Source: Algoriphagus sp. | GTDB lineage: Bacteria > Bacteroidota > Bacteroidia > Cytophagales > Cyclobacteriaceae | Assembly (NCBI GenBank): GCA_018336015.1 | Contig: JAGXQZ010000051.1 | Span: forward strand, 124,001 to 188,000 | DNA: 64,000 bases | Reading direction: 5' to 3' | Notes under the pieces: generated by a model | The model's database searches: none | The model's input: only the letters and a program-made list of their open reading frames with translations | What the model was told of the DNA's origin: nothing | Program-made: the position numbers and the translations under genes | Shown here: in pieces, positions 43,369 through 51,939 of the stretch | Layout of the letters: each line of letters begins with the position of its first letter | Numbering within the stretch: the stretch's first letter is position 1

Positions 43369-44169
43369 CTACTTCTTCTTTGCTTCATTCCAGTACACAT
43401 CCATTTCCGCAAGGGTCATCTCACTCAGATTTTTGCCTGCTTGGCGTGCAGCATTTTCCAGGTATTGAAATCGCTTGATAAACTTCAGATTCGTACGCTC
43501 CAAGGCTTCTTCGGGATTGATCTCAATAAATCGGGCGTAGTTGATCAAGGAGAACAGTAAATCTCCAAACTCTCCTGTGGCCTTTTCCTTGTCGATTTCC
43601 TTGTCTTCTGCAGCATTGAATTCTTCTTTGAATTCCTGCATTTCTTCCTCCACTTTTTCCCAGACCTGATGCTTTTCTTCCCAATCAAATCCCACTCCTC
43701 GGGCTTTTTCCTGAATCCGCATGGCCTTGATTACGGCGGGGAGAGACTTTGGAACTCCCCCAAGTACGGAGACATTTCCTTTTTCCTGGAGCTTGATTTT
43801 TTCCCAATTTTGCTTCACAGTCTCCTCATCTTGGGCGATGGTGTCCCCATAGATGTGAGGATGTCTCCTGATCAACTTTTCACATAGTGAATGGATCAAA
43901 GAGGCCATATCAAAATTGCCTTCTTCCGAACCGATCTTAGCATAGAAGACAATGTGTAGGAGAATGTCTCCGAGTTCCTTTTTGATTTCCTCAGGATTCC
44001 CTTCCAAGATGGCATCTGAGAGTTCAAACGTTTCTTCAATAGTTAAATGCCTGAGGCTCTCAGTGGTTTGCTTTTTATCCCAAGGACACTGCGCCCGAAG
44101 CTCGTCCATGATGGTTAAAAGTCGATCAAAAGCGGCTAATTGCTCGGCCCTGGAACTCAAATTTGACAT
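43369..44169 (-). CDS. mazG: Nucleoside triphosphate pyrophosphohydrolase MazG
   Basis: This 266-residue all-alpha NTP pyrophosphatase hydrolyses NTPs or dNTPs to the monophosphate, and is linked to stringent response and nucleotide cleaning. It has a tandem MazG fold: CPWDKKQTTESLRHLTIEETFELSDAI, EEIKKELGDILLHIVFYAKI (EExxE-ExxD metal motif) in the first half, and EKATGEFGDLLFSLINYARF in the second. Family length is normal. Confidence 0.94.
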   Translation of the reverse strand: MSNLSSRAEQLAAFDRLLTIMDELRAQCPWDKKQTTESLRHLTIEETFELSDAILEGNPEEIKKELGDILLHIVFYAKIGSEEGNFDMASLIHSLCEKLIRRHPHIYGDTIAQDEETVKQNWEKIKLQEKGNVSVLGGVPKSLPAVIKAMRIQEKARGVGFDWEEKHQVWEKVEEEMQEFKEEFNAAEDKEIDKEKATGEFGDLLFSLINYARFIEINPEEALERTNLKFIKRFQYLENAARQAGKNLSEMTLAEMDVYWNEAKKK

Positions 44170-44217
44170 GTCTTGGGAAACTAAGCTGGAATAGTAAGCG
44201 TTTTCGGAGGAAAGCTT

Positions 44218-44225
44218 TAAATTTG
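44218..44225 (+). promoter_or_regulatory. -7 element (TAAATTTG)
   Basis: TAAATTTG lies 16 nt before the ATG at 44242; a good TAnnTTTG match in the divergent gap with mazG. Confidence 0.5.
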
Positions 44226-44241
44226 CGCAAATTTATCCGTT

Positions 44242-44472
44242 ATGGCAACTGTATTGATCACACTCGGCTTCGTAGCATTGTTCTTTGTCTTGATGTCCGT
44301 TAGGCTAATTTTCCTCAAAAACGGTGAATTCAAGGGCACTTGTGCCTCACAAAGTCCATTTCTAAATCAAGAAGGAGTCACCTGCAGTTATTGTGGGAAA
44401 ACAGTAGATTCAAGCAGTAACTGCGGAAAACCAGAAAGCGAAGTGGATAAAGTGATGGCCAAATTCAAATAA
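44242..44472 (+). CDS. Small membrane protein with Cys motifs (NqrM-like)
   Basis: This 76-residue protein has an N-terminal transmembrane helix (VLITLGFVALFFVLMSVRLIFL) and a soluble tail with four Cys (KGTCASQS, TCSYCGK, SSNCGK). The layout resembles NqrM, which inserts iron into Na+-translocating NADH:quinone reductase; assignment is from memory and tentative. No nqr genes are near. A zinc- or iron-binding role is plausible. Confidence 0.5.
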   Translation: MATVLITLGFVALFFVLMSVRLIFLKNGEFKGTCASQSPFLNQEGVTCSYCGKTVDSSSNCGKPESEVDKVMAKFK

Positions 44473-44530
44473 GGATCCTTCTTACTTTTGCTTTCATTTT
44501 TTCTTTAATTCTTCTTAAAACCAACTTTAA

Positions 44531-45925
44531 GTGTCATTAATCAAATCAATTTCCGGAATCAGGGGAACCATCGGAGGAAAAGCCGGCGATGGATTGACTC
44601 CTATAGATGTTGTAAAATTTGCTTCAGCCTACGGGGCTTGGGTTCTTGAAAAGACGGGAAATCCCAAAGTAGTCATCGGCAGAGATGCAAGGTTATCAGG
44701 AGACATGATTTCCAGATTGGTGTCCGCCACGCTACAAGGGTTGGGAATTCATGTCATTGACTTGGGACTCAGCACTACTCCAACTGTAGAATTTGCCGTG
44801 CCGAGAGAACAAGCAGGTGGCGGCATTATCCTCACCGCAAGCCATAACCCCATCCAATGGAATGCACTCAAACTTCTGAATTCTGTCGGAGAATTTATTT
44901 CTGATGAGGAAGGAAAAGCCATTTTAGAAAAAGCAGAAAGGGAAGATTTCACTTTTGCGGAAGTGAAAAAGCTAGGGAAATACACCTTGATCGAAGATTA
45001 CATGGACCGACACATCCAGCATGTACTGGACTTGGAGTTGGTCGATGCAGAAGCCATCAAAGCGAGAAACTTCAAAGTAGTGGTGGATGCGGTCAATTCC
45101 ACAGGAGGTATCGTGATTCCTAAGTTACTGCGAGCTTTGGGCGTAGAGACCATCGAAGAAATGTATTGCACCCCGGATGGCCATTTTCCACACAACCCCG
45201 AACCCCTCCCTGAAAATCTCAGAGATATTTCGAAAAAGCTGGAAAAAGGGAATTTTGACCTTGGCATCGTAGTGGATCCAGATGTGGACCGATTGGCCTT
45301 TGTCAATGAAGACGGATCCATGTTTGGTGAGGAATACACCTTGGTGGCTGTTGCAGATTATGTCCTGTCTAAAACTCCCGGCAACACCGTTTCCAATCTT
45401 TCCTCCACCCGAGCGTTGCGAGATGTGACCGAAAAGAGAGGTGGAAAATATAATGCGGCTGCAGTAGGTGAAGTCAATGTAGTCAATCAAATGAAAGCTA
45501 CAGAAGCTGTCATCGGAGGAGAAGGAAATGGAGGAATTATCTATCCTGCTTCTCATTATGGTCGCGATGCTTTAGTGGGAATCGGTTTGTTTTTGACCCA
45601 TTTGGCTAAGTTTGGCAAGTCCATATCCATGCTCAGAGCTACTTATCCAAATTACTATATTTCCAAAAACAAGATCGAACTCACACCGGAAATCGATGTG
45701 GACAAAATCCTACTGGAGATTAAAAACAAGTATAAAAAGCACCCGATCAATGACATCGACGGAGTGAAAATAGAGTTTGAAAAAGAATGGGTTCACTTGA
45801 GAAAATCAAACACCGAACCCATTATTCGAATTTATTCTGAGTCAGATTCAGAAGCTACGGCGGAGCATTTGGCAAAGAAAATCATCCAAGACATCAAAGA
45901 AGTCGTCAGTGCTTCTTTGATCTGA
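44531..45925 (+). CDS. glmM: Phosphoglucosamine mutase
   Basis: This 464-residue alpha-phosphohexomutase has the phosphoserine loop LTASHNPIQWNALK, metal-binding loop DPDVDRLAF, sugar-binding GEGNGGI and phosphate-binding RKSNTEPIIRIY. It most likely converts glucosamine-6-phosphate to glucosamine-1-phosphate for UDP-GlcNAc; a phosphomannomutase/glucomutase role cannot be excluded. The start is GTG 44531 (MSLIKSISGIRGT), matching family N-termini. Confidence 0.88.
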   Translation: MSLIKSISGIRGTIGGKAGDGLTPIDVVKFASAYGAWVLEKTGNPKVVIGRDARLSGDMISRLVSATLQGLGIHVIDLGLSTTPTVEFAVPREQAGGGIILTASHNPIQWNALKLLNSVGEFISDEEGKAILEKAEREDFTFAEVKKLGKYTLIEDYMDRHIQHVLDLELVDAEAIKARNFKVVVDAVNSTGGIVIPKLLRALGVETIEEMYCTPDGHFPHNPEPLPENLRDISKKLEKGNFDLGIVVDPDVDRLAFVNEDGSMFGEEYTLVAVADYVLSKTPGNTVSNLSSTRALRDVTEKRGGKYNAAAVGEVNVVNQMKATEAVIGGEGNGGIIYPASHYGRDALVGIGLFLTHLAKFGKSISMLRATYPNYYISKNKIELTPEIDVDKILLEIKNKYKKHPINDIDGVKIEFEKEWVHLRKSNTEPIIRIYSESDSEATAEHLAKKIIQDIKEVVSASLI

Positions 45926-45953
45926 CGTTGAACCGACCCCGCCCAGCCCAAAT

Positions 45954-47099
45954 ATGATTAAAGTTTACTTTGACAATGCCGCCACCACAGCTATGGACGA
46001 TCGAGTGATCGAGGCCATGCTGCCTTTTATGAAGTCTCATTTTGGCAATCCATCATCTGTCCACAGCCATGGGCGTGAAGTGCGGACAGCCATCGAGAAA
46101 TCACGAAAAAAAGTGGCAGAATTGCTCAATGCCAGTCCTTCTGAGATTTTTTTCACTTCAGGAGGAACGGAAGCGGACAATACCGCTTTGGTCTGCGGAG
46201 TAGAGACTCACGGAATTACACATGCTATTTCATCCCCTATCGAACATCACGCCGTCCTTCATACCCTGGAAGTTTTGGCAAAAAAAGGGACAGTAAAACT
46301 TAGCCTCTTGGATGTAAATGCACAGGGTGATGTAGATCTGGATCAGTTAGAATCCTTATTAAAAGCCAATCCAGGCAGCTTGGTCTCTTTAATGCATGCC
46401 AACAATGAAATAGGAAATCTAAATGACCTTGAGCGAATTGGTGGAATGGCCAAAGAATATGGCGCTTTTTTTCATTCCGATACCGTTCAAACGATGGGCC
46501 ACTACATCCATGACCTAAAAACCCTACCTGTAGATGCCTTAGTAGCTGGAGGTCATAAGTTTCATGGACCAAAGGGATCAGGATTTCTTTTTGTAAGAAA
46601 AGAGAAAAAAATCCATCCCTTCATTCATGGCGGTGCCCAGGAGCGCAATATGCGCGGAGGTACAGAAAATGTAATCGGCATTATCGGAATCGCAAAAGCG
46701 CTTGAACTCGCCTACGAAGATATGTCGGGACATCGGGCACATGTTGAGAAAATCAAAAAGCATTTCATCGAAAAGCTAGTGGCCGAATTTCCGGGAGTAG
46801 CGTTTAATGGACGTTCTCAAGAGTTAAGCAAAAGCCTTTATACGGTGCTAAATGTGAGCCTTCCTCCTTCGGAATCCAATAGAGGAATGTTGCTTTTCAA
46901 TCTCGACTTGGAGGGTATTTCTGCTTCAGGAGGATCAGCCTGTAGCTCCGGAGCTACTGTAGGTTCTCATGTACTCAGAGCTTTAAATCATAATCCAGAG
47001 CGGGATTCTGTCCGGTTTTCCTTCAGCCGATTCAATACATTGGACGAGGTGGATTACACGGTAACCAAGCTTAAGGAACTTTATGCAGTAGAAGCCTAA
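45954..47099 (+). CDS. Cysteine desulfurase (NifS/IscS type)
   Basis: This 381-residue PLP enzyme delivers sulphur from cysteine for Fe-S clusters or tRNA thiolation. It begins VYFDNAATTAMDDRV. The PLP-lysine is in GGHKFHGPKGSGF, and the catalytic Cys lies in the longer loop SASGGSACSSG, characteristic of group I (IscS/NifS). RGGTENVIGIIG is also typical. No iscU or other isc genes are close. It lies 28 bp after glmM. Confidence 0.92.
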   Translation: MIKVYFDNAATTAMDDRVIEAMLPFMKSHFGNPSSVHSHGREVRTAIEKSRKKVAELLNASPSEIFFTSGGTEADNTALVCGVETHGITHAISSPIEHHAVLHTLEVLAKKGTVKLSLLDVNAQGDVDLDQLESLLKANPGSLVSLMHANNEIGNLNDLERIGGMAKEYGAFFHSDTVQTMGHYIHDLKTLPVDALVAGGHKFHGPKGSGFLFVRKEKKIHPFIHGGAQERNMRGGTENVIGIIGIAKALELAYEDMSGHRAHVEKIKKHFIEKLVAEFPGVAFNGRSQELSKSLYTVLNVSLPPSESNRGMLLFNLDLEGISASGGSACSSGATVGSHVLRALNHNPERDSVRFSFSRFNTLDEVDYTVTKLKELYAVEA

Positions 47100-47100
47100 A

Positions 47101-47133
47101 TCAAAAAAGGAGTCGATTTGATTCCTTTTTTGA
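47101..47133. terminator. Bidirectional terminator
   Basis: AAAAAAGGA (47103-47111) pairs with TCCTTTTTT (47123-47131) between convergent genes. Confidence 0.75.
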
Positions 47134-47152
47134 TTTTAACCTATGTATAAGA

Positions 47153-47896
47153 TCATTTAGCAGGCTTGTAACCTATTGCATAAGGAGTCCAAATTTCATA
47201 GATCGGCTGACCTTGGGAACTCAATCCACTGTGGTGCCATTCTCCTTCAATCACTTTAAAATCAAATCCCAAGCTTGCCCCAACCCTGGAATTATCTCTT
47301 GAGAAAAAGGTGATGGTTTCTACGTACTTTCCATTTTTTGCTGAATAGGTACCCCCTCCAGTTCCTGAAAATTCTTTGGTTTCGGAATTGAAAGCTACCC
47401 ATTGGAATCTTCCACCGCTTAGGATTTTGATGGTTCTCCTGGCACCGGGAGTGGATCTGGAAATCTGATCATCACGCTTTCGGCCAGTAATTACCCAATT
47501 TCCTGAAAGCTCATCCTTAGTTTCAGATATTTTCTCCCAAGTTTCTACCAGCATTCCTCGATTAGTATCAGCAGAGAGCGTAAGCTTATTTCCTTTTAAC
47601 TCTACTTTAAACGGGGTGGAAGTACCTACTTGCAGAGGATCAAGTGTAAAAAAATCCAATGTTTCGATGCATTTTCCTGCTTCAAATTTATAGGGACCAC
47701 CACCTGCTCCGATAAATGCATTATCAGCTACATTTTTGATCCCAAAAGCAAAATAATCATCCTGGTAGATTTTGATATATTCCTGTTCAGTTACTGCTTT
47801 ACCATTTTGACTGATCATTTTCCATGCTCCTTCCAAACTTTGCCCCTTTGCCAACGAAGCTATCAGCAGTAAGGATAACAAAAGGTATTTCTTCAT
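47153..47896 (-). CDS. Exported protein with two tandem copies of a beta-rich domain
   Basis: This 247-residue protein has a signal peptide (KKYLLLSLLLIASLAKGQ). ATG 47896 is used instead of an in-frame start 20 codons earlier that would hide the signal. Two halves are homologous: LEGAWKMISQNGK...FAFGI...GGGPYKFEAGKCIETLDFF...ETWEKI and LSGNWVITGRKRD...FQWVAF...GGGTYSAKNGKYVETITFF...EIWTPY. The domain resembles the lipocalin-like DUF4488 proteins of Bacteroidota, which is tentative. Such folds may bind small hydrophobic ligands. No operon partner. Confidence 0.75.
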   Translation of the reverse strand: MKKYLLLSLLLIASLAKGQSLEGAWKMISQNGKAVTEQEYIKIYQDDYFAFGIKNVADNAFIGAGGGPYKFEAGKCIETLDFFTLDPLQVGTSTPFKVELKGNKLTLSADTNRGMLVETWEKISETKDELSGNWVITGRKRDDQISRSTPGARRTIKILSGGRFQWVAFNSETKEFSGTGGGTYSAKNGKYVETITFFSRDNSRVGASLGFDFKVIEGEWHHSGLSSQGQPIYEIWTPYAIGYKPAK

Positions 47897-48004
47897 GATA
47901 TTGAGGTTAAATTGATGGGAATAGCTGAAATTGAGAAACATTCGACAAAAAACCAACCCCTGGGTATTTTGTTGGCATTTTGATTCAATAAGTGGAATCC
48001 TCCC

Positions 48005-48328
48005 ATGAAAGAATATCAGCTAGGAACGAACATGCAGGAAGTATACCAAATGGTCCCCGACAGGAGAATCAAAAAAGTAATTCTTGGCAAAAAATCGATA
48101 GGCATATTGAGAATAGGAGATGAGTTTTTTGCATTTGACTCTCAATGTCCCCACAGAGGAGCGGATCTTCTCCAGGCCAATATCAATGGGGCAGGTGAAA
48201 TCATCTGTCCTTTGCATCAGTATAGGTTCGATTTGAAAAGTGGTCAGGTCCGTTCAGGATTTTGCGGAGAATTGCCTGTTTTTCAAGTCAAATTATCCGA
48301 AAATGGCCTTTTTGTTTGCCTCCCTTAG
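48005..48328 (+). CDS. Rieske [2Fe-2S] domain protein
   Basis: This 107-residue soluble Rieske ferredoxin-like protein binds its cluster through Cys48-x-His50 (CPHRGADL) and Cys68-x2-His71 (CPLHQYRFDLKSG). It has no membrane anchor. It could carry electrons to an oxygenase or act like the NirD-type small subunit; the partner is not here. It ends 4 bp inside the convergent csaA-like gene. Confidence 0.88.
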   Translation: MKEYQLGTNMQEVYQMVPDRRIKKVILGKKSIGILRIGDEFFAFDSQCPHRGADLLQANINGAGEIICPLHQYRFDLKSGQVRSGFCGELPVFQVKLSENGLFVCLP

Positions 48329-48663
48329 TGAAGCCTGGCACCATTGGGAGCGGGCAGATCTGAAGTGGCCAAAAAAATCCCTCCTTCACTGCTTGAAAAA
48401 CCCGTAATCAATACTTCTGACATAAAATCGGCGATTTGCCTCGGCTTAAGATTACATACGCAAAGTACTTGCTTGCCCGGAAGATCGGAGAGCGAATAAT
48501 GGACAGTCACTTGGGCAGAAGATTTTTTGACCCCCAAATCAGGGCCAAGATCCACCCAAATTTTATAGGCCGGCTTCTTTGCTTTTTCAAAAAGTTCAGC
48601 CCTCTGAATGGTACCAATTCGTAGTTCAATTTTGTTGAAATCTTCTAGGTCAATCGTTTGCAT
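48325..48663 (-). CDS. csaA: tRNA-binding-domain protein, CsaA-like
   Basis: This 112-residue single OB-fold protein has MQTIDLEDFNKIELRIGTI, KPAYKIWVDLGPDLGVKKSSAQVT and the C-terminal DLPAPNGARLH. This is the CsaA type, described as an export-related chaperone or stand-alone tRNA-binding protein. ATG 48663 fits family starts; an in-frame ATG 10 codons upstream is less likely. The stop region overlaps the Rieske gene by 4 bp tail to tail. Confidence 0.85.
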   Translation of the reverse strand: MQTIDLEDFNKIELRIGTIQRAELFEKAKKPAYKIWVDLGPDLGVKKSSAQVTVHYSLSDLPGKQVLCVCNLKPRQIADFMSEVLITGFSSSEGGIFLATSDLPAPNGARLH

Positions 48664-48736
48664 AGCCAGTTTTTTTCCTATTTTTAGGAACATTTTGTGA
48701 AAACCGAGGTTAAATTAACTCAACTTCCAACAAGTC

Positions 48737-49084
48737 ATGTTGAAATTTTCAAGATTTCCATTGAACCAAGTCACCGTGCTGTGCGCAGCTATAGGGGGAT
48801 TTGTGCTTTTCTCTTCAGAAGTAAAAGCACAGGAAGAGAATAGTCCAAGGGCGATCGAAAAACCATTGGTGGAAGAAAATACTACTAACCAAGACGTTAC
48901 TTCACCAGTTTTCCCTCTGTTTAAATCAACCCAGAAACCTTCGTCAGCTAGTGTTATTGGGCCAAAAAGAGATCTTCCGGCGGGTGGAATCTTTCAGGAA
49001 AAGGAATCCAAGAAAAATGATTCTCCCTCGACTCTTTCTTTCAATATTTTTCTCTACATCGTAGACAAATTCAAAGAAGATTAA
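48737..49084 (+). CDS. Secreted protein of unknown function (115 aa)
   Basis: This 115-residue protein has an N-terminal signal (VTVLCAAIGGFVLFSSEVKAQ). The mature part is polar and low in structure (ENTTNQDVTSPVFPLF, KRDLPAGGIFQEKES) and ends SLSFNIFLYIVDKFKED. No family recognised. It may be lineage-specific. Clear signal peptide and its own strong terminator argue that it is real. Confidence 0.65.
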   Translation: MLKFSRFPLNQVTVLCAAIGGFVLFSSEVKAQEENSPRAIEKPLVEENTTNQDVTSPVFPLFKSTQKPSSASVIGPKRDLPAGGIFQEKESKKNDSPSTLSFNIFLYIVDKFKED

Positions 49085-49104
49085 CCCCAAAACAACCTAA
49101 CCAT

Positions 49105-49143
49105 AAAAACAGAAAGGAGGCTTTAGGCCTCCTTTCTGTTTTT
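49105..49143. terminator. Strong bidirectional terminator (17-bp stem)
   Basis: Arms 49105-49121 and 49127-49143 are perfectly complementary with a 5-nt loop; A-run and T-run form the stem ends. The right arm overlaps the last codon of the HisA-like gene. Confidence 0.85.
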
Positions 49144-49876
49144 ATCCATTTGCAATGAATTTTTCAAGGTCATTCAGGCTGATTTTGCCCTCATAAAACG
49201 CCCTGCCAAAAACCACTGCATGTAAACCCATATCGCGGAGCTTTCGGAAATCATCTATACCACGCACTCCTCCTGAGGCAGCAACATGGATATTGGGAAA
49301 TCTTTCAAGCACTTCCTTGTACAATTCAAAATTAGGGCCTTCCATCACCCCATCCCGTGTCACATCCGAGCATTTGAGGTATTTCAAACCTCTATCGTAG
49401 AAAAATTCGATATGATCAAATAAGTCAATTTCAGTTTTTTTCAACCAGCCACGGATTTTGATCTTGTGATCGGAGGGATTGGTGTCTGCTGCTAGGTTGA
49501 TTTTTTCTCGTCCGTAAGACAAAATAAACTGAGCGAATCGCTCAGGGAAATTGGCGGCTGCGGAAGCCACTGTGACTGTTTTGGCCCCAAATTCAAAACA
49601 TTTGATTACATCACCGTCTGTGGAGATGCCACCTGTAAAGTCCAACTTTAAGTCAGTATAGCCAGCGATTGCCTCCAGGATATGATAATTTTTTGGCTCA
49701 CCTCTGCGTGCACCATCAAGGTCTACCAAATGAAGTCTCTGGATCCCAATTCCCTCAAATGCTTGAGCTATTTCCAATGGATTGGAAGAAATGACTTCTT
49801 CTGTTGCAAAATCTCCACGCTTGAGCCGAACACATTTCCCGTTGATCACCCAAATTGAAGGAACGATTTCAAACAT
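49142..49876 (-). CDS. HisA-like TIM-barrel protein lacking the catalytic Asp
   Basis: This 244-residue protein is clearly of the HisA/HisF fold: NGKCVRLKRGDF, LHLVDLDGARRG, FTGGISTDGD, AADTNPSDHKIKIRGW, CSDVTRDGVMEGPN, AASGGVRGIDDF and VVFGRAFYEGKI. HisA isomerises ProFAR in histidine synthesis using Asp8 and Asp127 (Thermotoga numbering) as general base and acid. Here the first position reads VPSIWVINGK, with Trp9 where AIDL should give Asp, while the second Asp is kept. There are no his genes around it. It may be a repurposed paralogue rather than the pathway enzyme. Confidence 0.75.
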   Translation of the reverse strand: MFEIVPSIWVINGKCVRLKRGDFATEEVISSNPLEIAQAFEGIGIQRLHLVDLDGARRGEPKNYHILEAIAGYTDLKLDFTGGISTDGDVIKCFEFGAKTVTVASAAANFPERFAQFILSYGREKINLAADTNPSDHKIKIRGWLKKTEIDLFDHIEFFYDRGLKYLKCSDVTRDGVMEGPNFELYKEVLERFPNIHVAASGGVRGIDDFRKLRDMGLHAVVFGRAFYEGKISLNDLEKFIANG

Positions 49877-50020
49877 AGCGACTTGAGTTAGTTTAAAGGT
49901 TAAAGAGCAGGTTATATCCTTAAATATACGACTGCAGGCCTTTTTTAAAAGAAGTTTTGCCCGAATGATTTCAATTTTTTAACCAACTCACTTAAAAAAC
50001 CACTCGAAAAGAGGAAGTAT

Positions 50021-51025
50021 TCACTTGATGAATTTGCCTATCCTTCCTTGCGAACCGGATGCCCAAAGGTGTTTTTTGTCAGGACTTGACTTAACCGCAT
50101 GGAAACCCACATTAGAAAAATTAACCCACCTTATTCCTTCTTCTAAAGAATAATCCCAACCATCCGGTCCTACTGCCACTAGCAGGTTAGGCTTTCTTAA
50201 AGATGCGATTCCAGAGCGGTAACCACTGGTAGACTGTGAAGGAATGGAAAAAACACCATGTGATCGAAGGACTAAATTTCCTTGGACGACTTTTGGTTTA
50301 AGGTAATCTCCCCCTACCAATATGAGATGTTCACCTTGCTCCGTTATGGCAAAAACACCCTGAGAAGACTCTCCTTGAGCGATCTGTGAAATAGGTTCCT
50401 TGGTCCATTGAGCCTTGGAAAAAGAATAGAAATGCAAATTGGAAATACTGCCCCCAGTTGCAAACATCAGTTGATCCTTTTTTGCAATCATGGAAGATGA
50501 ACTCGCCGCAAATGCAGCCTCGCCTGCTTCGGCTTTAGGTAAGTTGGTCAAGGATTGCCAGGACTTCCCTCCATCCACAGTTTCAAGAATCATCCAATTG
50601 CCTCCTACCGGATCTCCAAGCGCGTAGCCTTTTCTCTTATCACTAAACGCGATGGCATCAAAAAATGCCTCTTTCCCTTCCTCATGCACTTTGACCCAAG
50701 ATCGACCCCCATCCTCAGTCCGATAAATCACCGCCGGCTGCCCAGCCGAAGCGGCCAAGGCAGTATTGCCATCAAATGCATGAATGGATCTAAAATCCAC
50801 GGTATCCAATCCAGCAATCACCCCATGATCCCAAGTTTTTCCACCATCAAGAGTTCTCAGCCAAGTTCCACCCGATCCACTGGCCCAAACCACTTGGTCT
50901 GAAACGGGTGAAAGCCCCCTTAAGGAGGCTTTCACCGGTGTTTGAATTTCTTGCCAGGAATAGTTTTGAGCAGAGGCTGAATTGATACCAGCCCAAAAAC
51001 CAATCAGGAAAATCCATTTGATCAT
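50021..51025 (-). CDS. YCF48/BNR-like beta-propeller protein, exported
   Basis: This 334-residue protein has a signal peptide (FLIGFWAGINSASAQ) and repeating blades with Trp and Asp-box-like words (LRTLDGGKTWDHG, YRTEDGGRSWVKV, LETVDGGKSWQSL), as in YCF48/sialidase-like propellers. Often labelled oxidoreductase in Bacteroidota, without proof. It is the last gene of the SusC-D cluster and overlaps the isomerase gene by 4 nt, so its role is likely tied to the same substrate or its enzymes. Confidence 0.8.
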   Translation of the reverse strand: MIKWIFLIGFWAGINSASAQNYSWQEIQTPVKASLRGLSPVSDQVVWASGSGGTWLRTLDGGKTWDHGVIAGLDTVDFRSIHAFDGNTALAASAGQPAVIYRTEDGGRSWVKVHEEGKEAFFDAIAFSDKRKGYALGDPVGGNWMILETVDGGKSWQSLTNLPKAEAGEAAFAASSSSMIAKKDQLMFATGGSISNLHFYSFSKAQWTKEPISQIAQGESSQGVFAITEQGEHLILVGGDYLKPKVVQGNLVLRSHGVFSIPSQSTSGYRSGIASLRKPNLLVAVGPDGWDYSLEEGIRWVNFSNVGFHAVKSSPDKKHLWASGSQGRIGKFIK

Positions 51026-51936
51026 ACGATATCCACTTTACGGTAGGCTTGGATCAATGCCAGTTCGCCTTCCTTGCCCGGCAACGCATTGCCATGCTCC
51101 ATCCCCATCACTCCGGTAAATCCTTTGTTGTGGATGTATTTGAAGACATTGGAATAATTGATCTCGCCTGTTCCGGGTTCTTTTCTGCCTGGATTATCAC
51201 CAATTTGGATGTAGGCAATTTCACTCCAAGTTTTCTCCATGGTTGCGATCAGATTACCTTCATTTCGCTGCATGTGGTAAATGTCATAGAGAATCTTGCA
51301 GGAAGGGCTGCCTACTGCTTTGCAGATCATGTACGTCTGATCTGCATGACGGAGGAAAAGATCCGGATTGTCACTAAGCGGCTCAAGTACCATGGTCAAA
51401 CCATGGGGCTCAAATATCTCTGCTCCACGCTTTAATGCTTCGATTACATTTCCCGTCTGCACTCCCATTGGGAGATTGCGCTCAAAGTATCCCGGAACCA
51501 CGGTCATCCATTTTGCTCCCACACGCTTGGCAACTTCCACGGATTCTCGACAGGTTTTGAGAAATACATCCAGAAATTCTTGTTTTCCAGTGGTCAGCGA
51601 TACTTTCAAGTTGTCTCCTCCATCGATCACAAAGACTCCCATTCGCATTCCGAGATCGTTCAGCGTCTTTCCAATCAATTCCTGATCTGCAACAGAACGC
51701 TTCAGCATACCATTGTCTTCCAGAGACCGGAAACCCTGATCCGCCATATATTTCAGCTCATCGACCAATCCACCCGGAGCATGATTTTTAAACATTCCAA
51801 AATGAGGCGCAAAGTCCATTTTGAAAGTTGGCGCAGGGGCGTTTTCCTTGGAAAATGCCGGCAAACTCATCGCTCCTGTCGCGCTCACCAGAGCGCCTCC
51901 AAGACCAATTCTTTTGATAAAACCTCTTCTCTCCAT
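51022..51936 (-). CDS. Sugar phosphate isomerase/epimerase-like TIM barrel (hydroxypyruvate isomerase type), Tat-exported
   Basis: This 304-residue xylose-isomerase-like TIM barrel has the twin-arginine signal ERRGFIKRIGLGGALVSA. LEPLSDNPDLFLRHADQ, LYDIYHMQRNEGN and GVMGMEHGNALPGKEG resemble the metal-binding centre of hydroxypyruvate isomerase/Hyi relatives (Glu-Asp-His-Glu). It should isomerise or epimerise a keto-sugar in the periplasm. It starts 3 bp after the Gfo/Idh gene, which also carries a Tat signal; the two are likely sequential enzymes. Confidence 0.82.
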   Translation of the reverse strand: MERRGFIKRIGLGGALVSATGAMSLPAFSKENAPAPTFKMDFAPHFGMFKNHAPGGLVDELKYMADQGFRSLEDNGMLKRSVADQELIGKTLNDLGMRMGVFVIDGGDNLKVSLTTGKQEFLDVFLKTCRESVEVAKRVGAKWMTVVPGYFERNLPMGVQTGNVIEALKRGAEIFEPHGLTMVLEPLSDNPDLFLRHADQTYMICKAVGSPSCKILYDIYHMQRNEGNLIATMEKTWSEIAYIQIGDNPGRKEPGTGEINYSNVFKYIHNKGFTGVMGMEHGNALPGKEGELALIQAYRKVDIV

Positions 51937-51939
51937 GGA

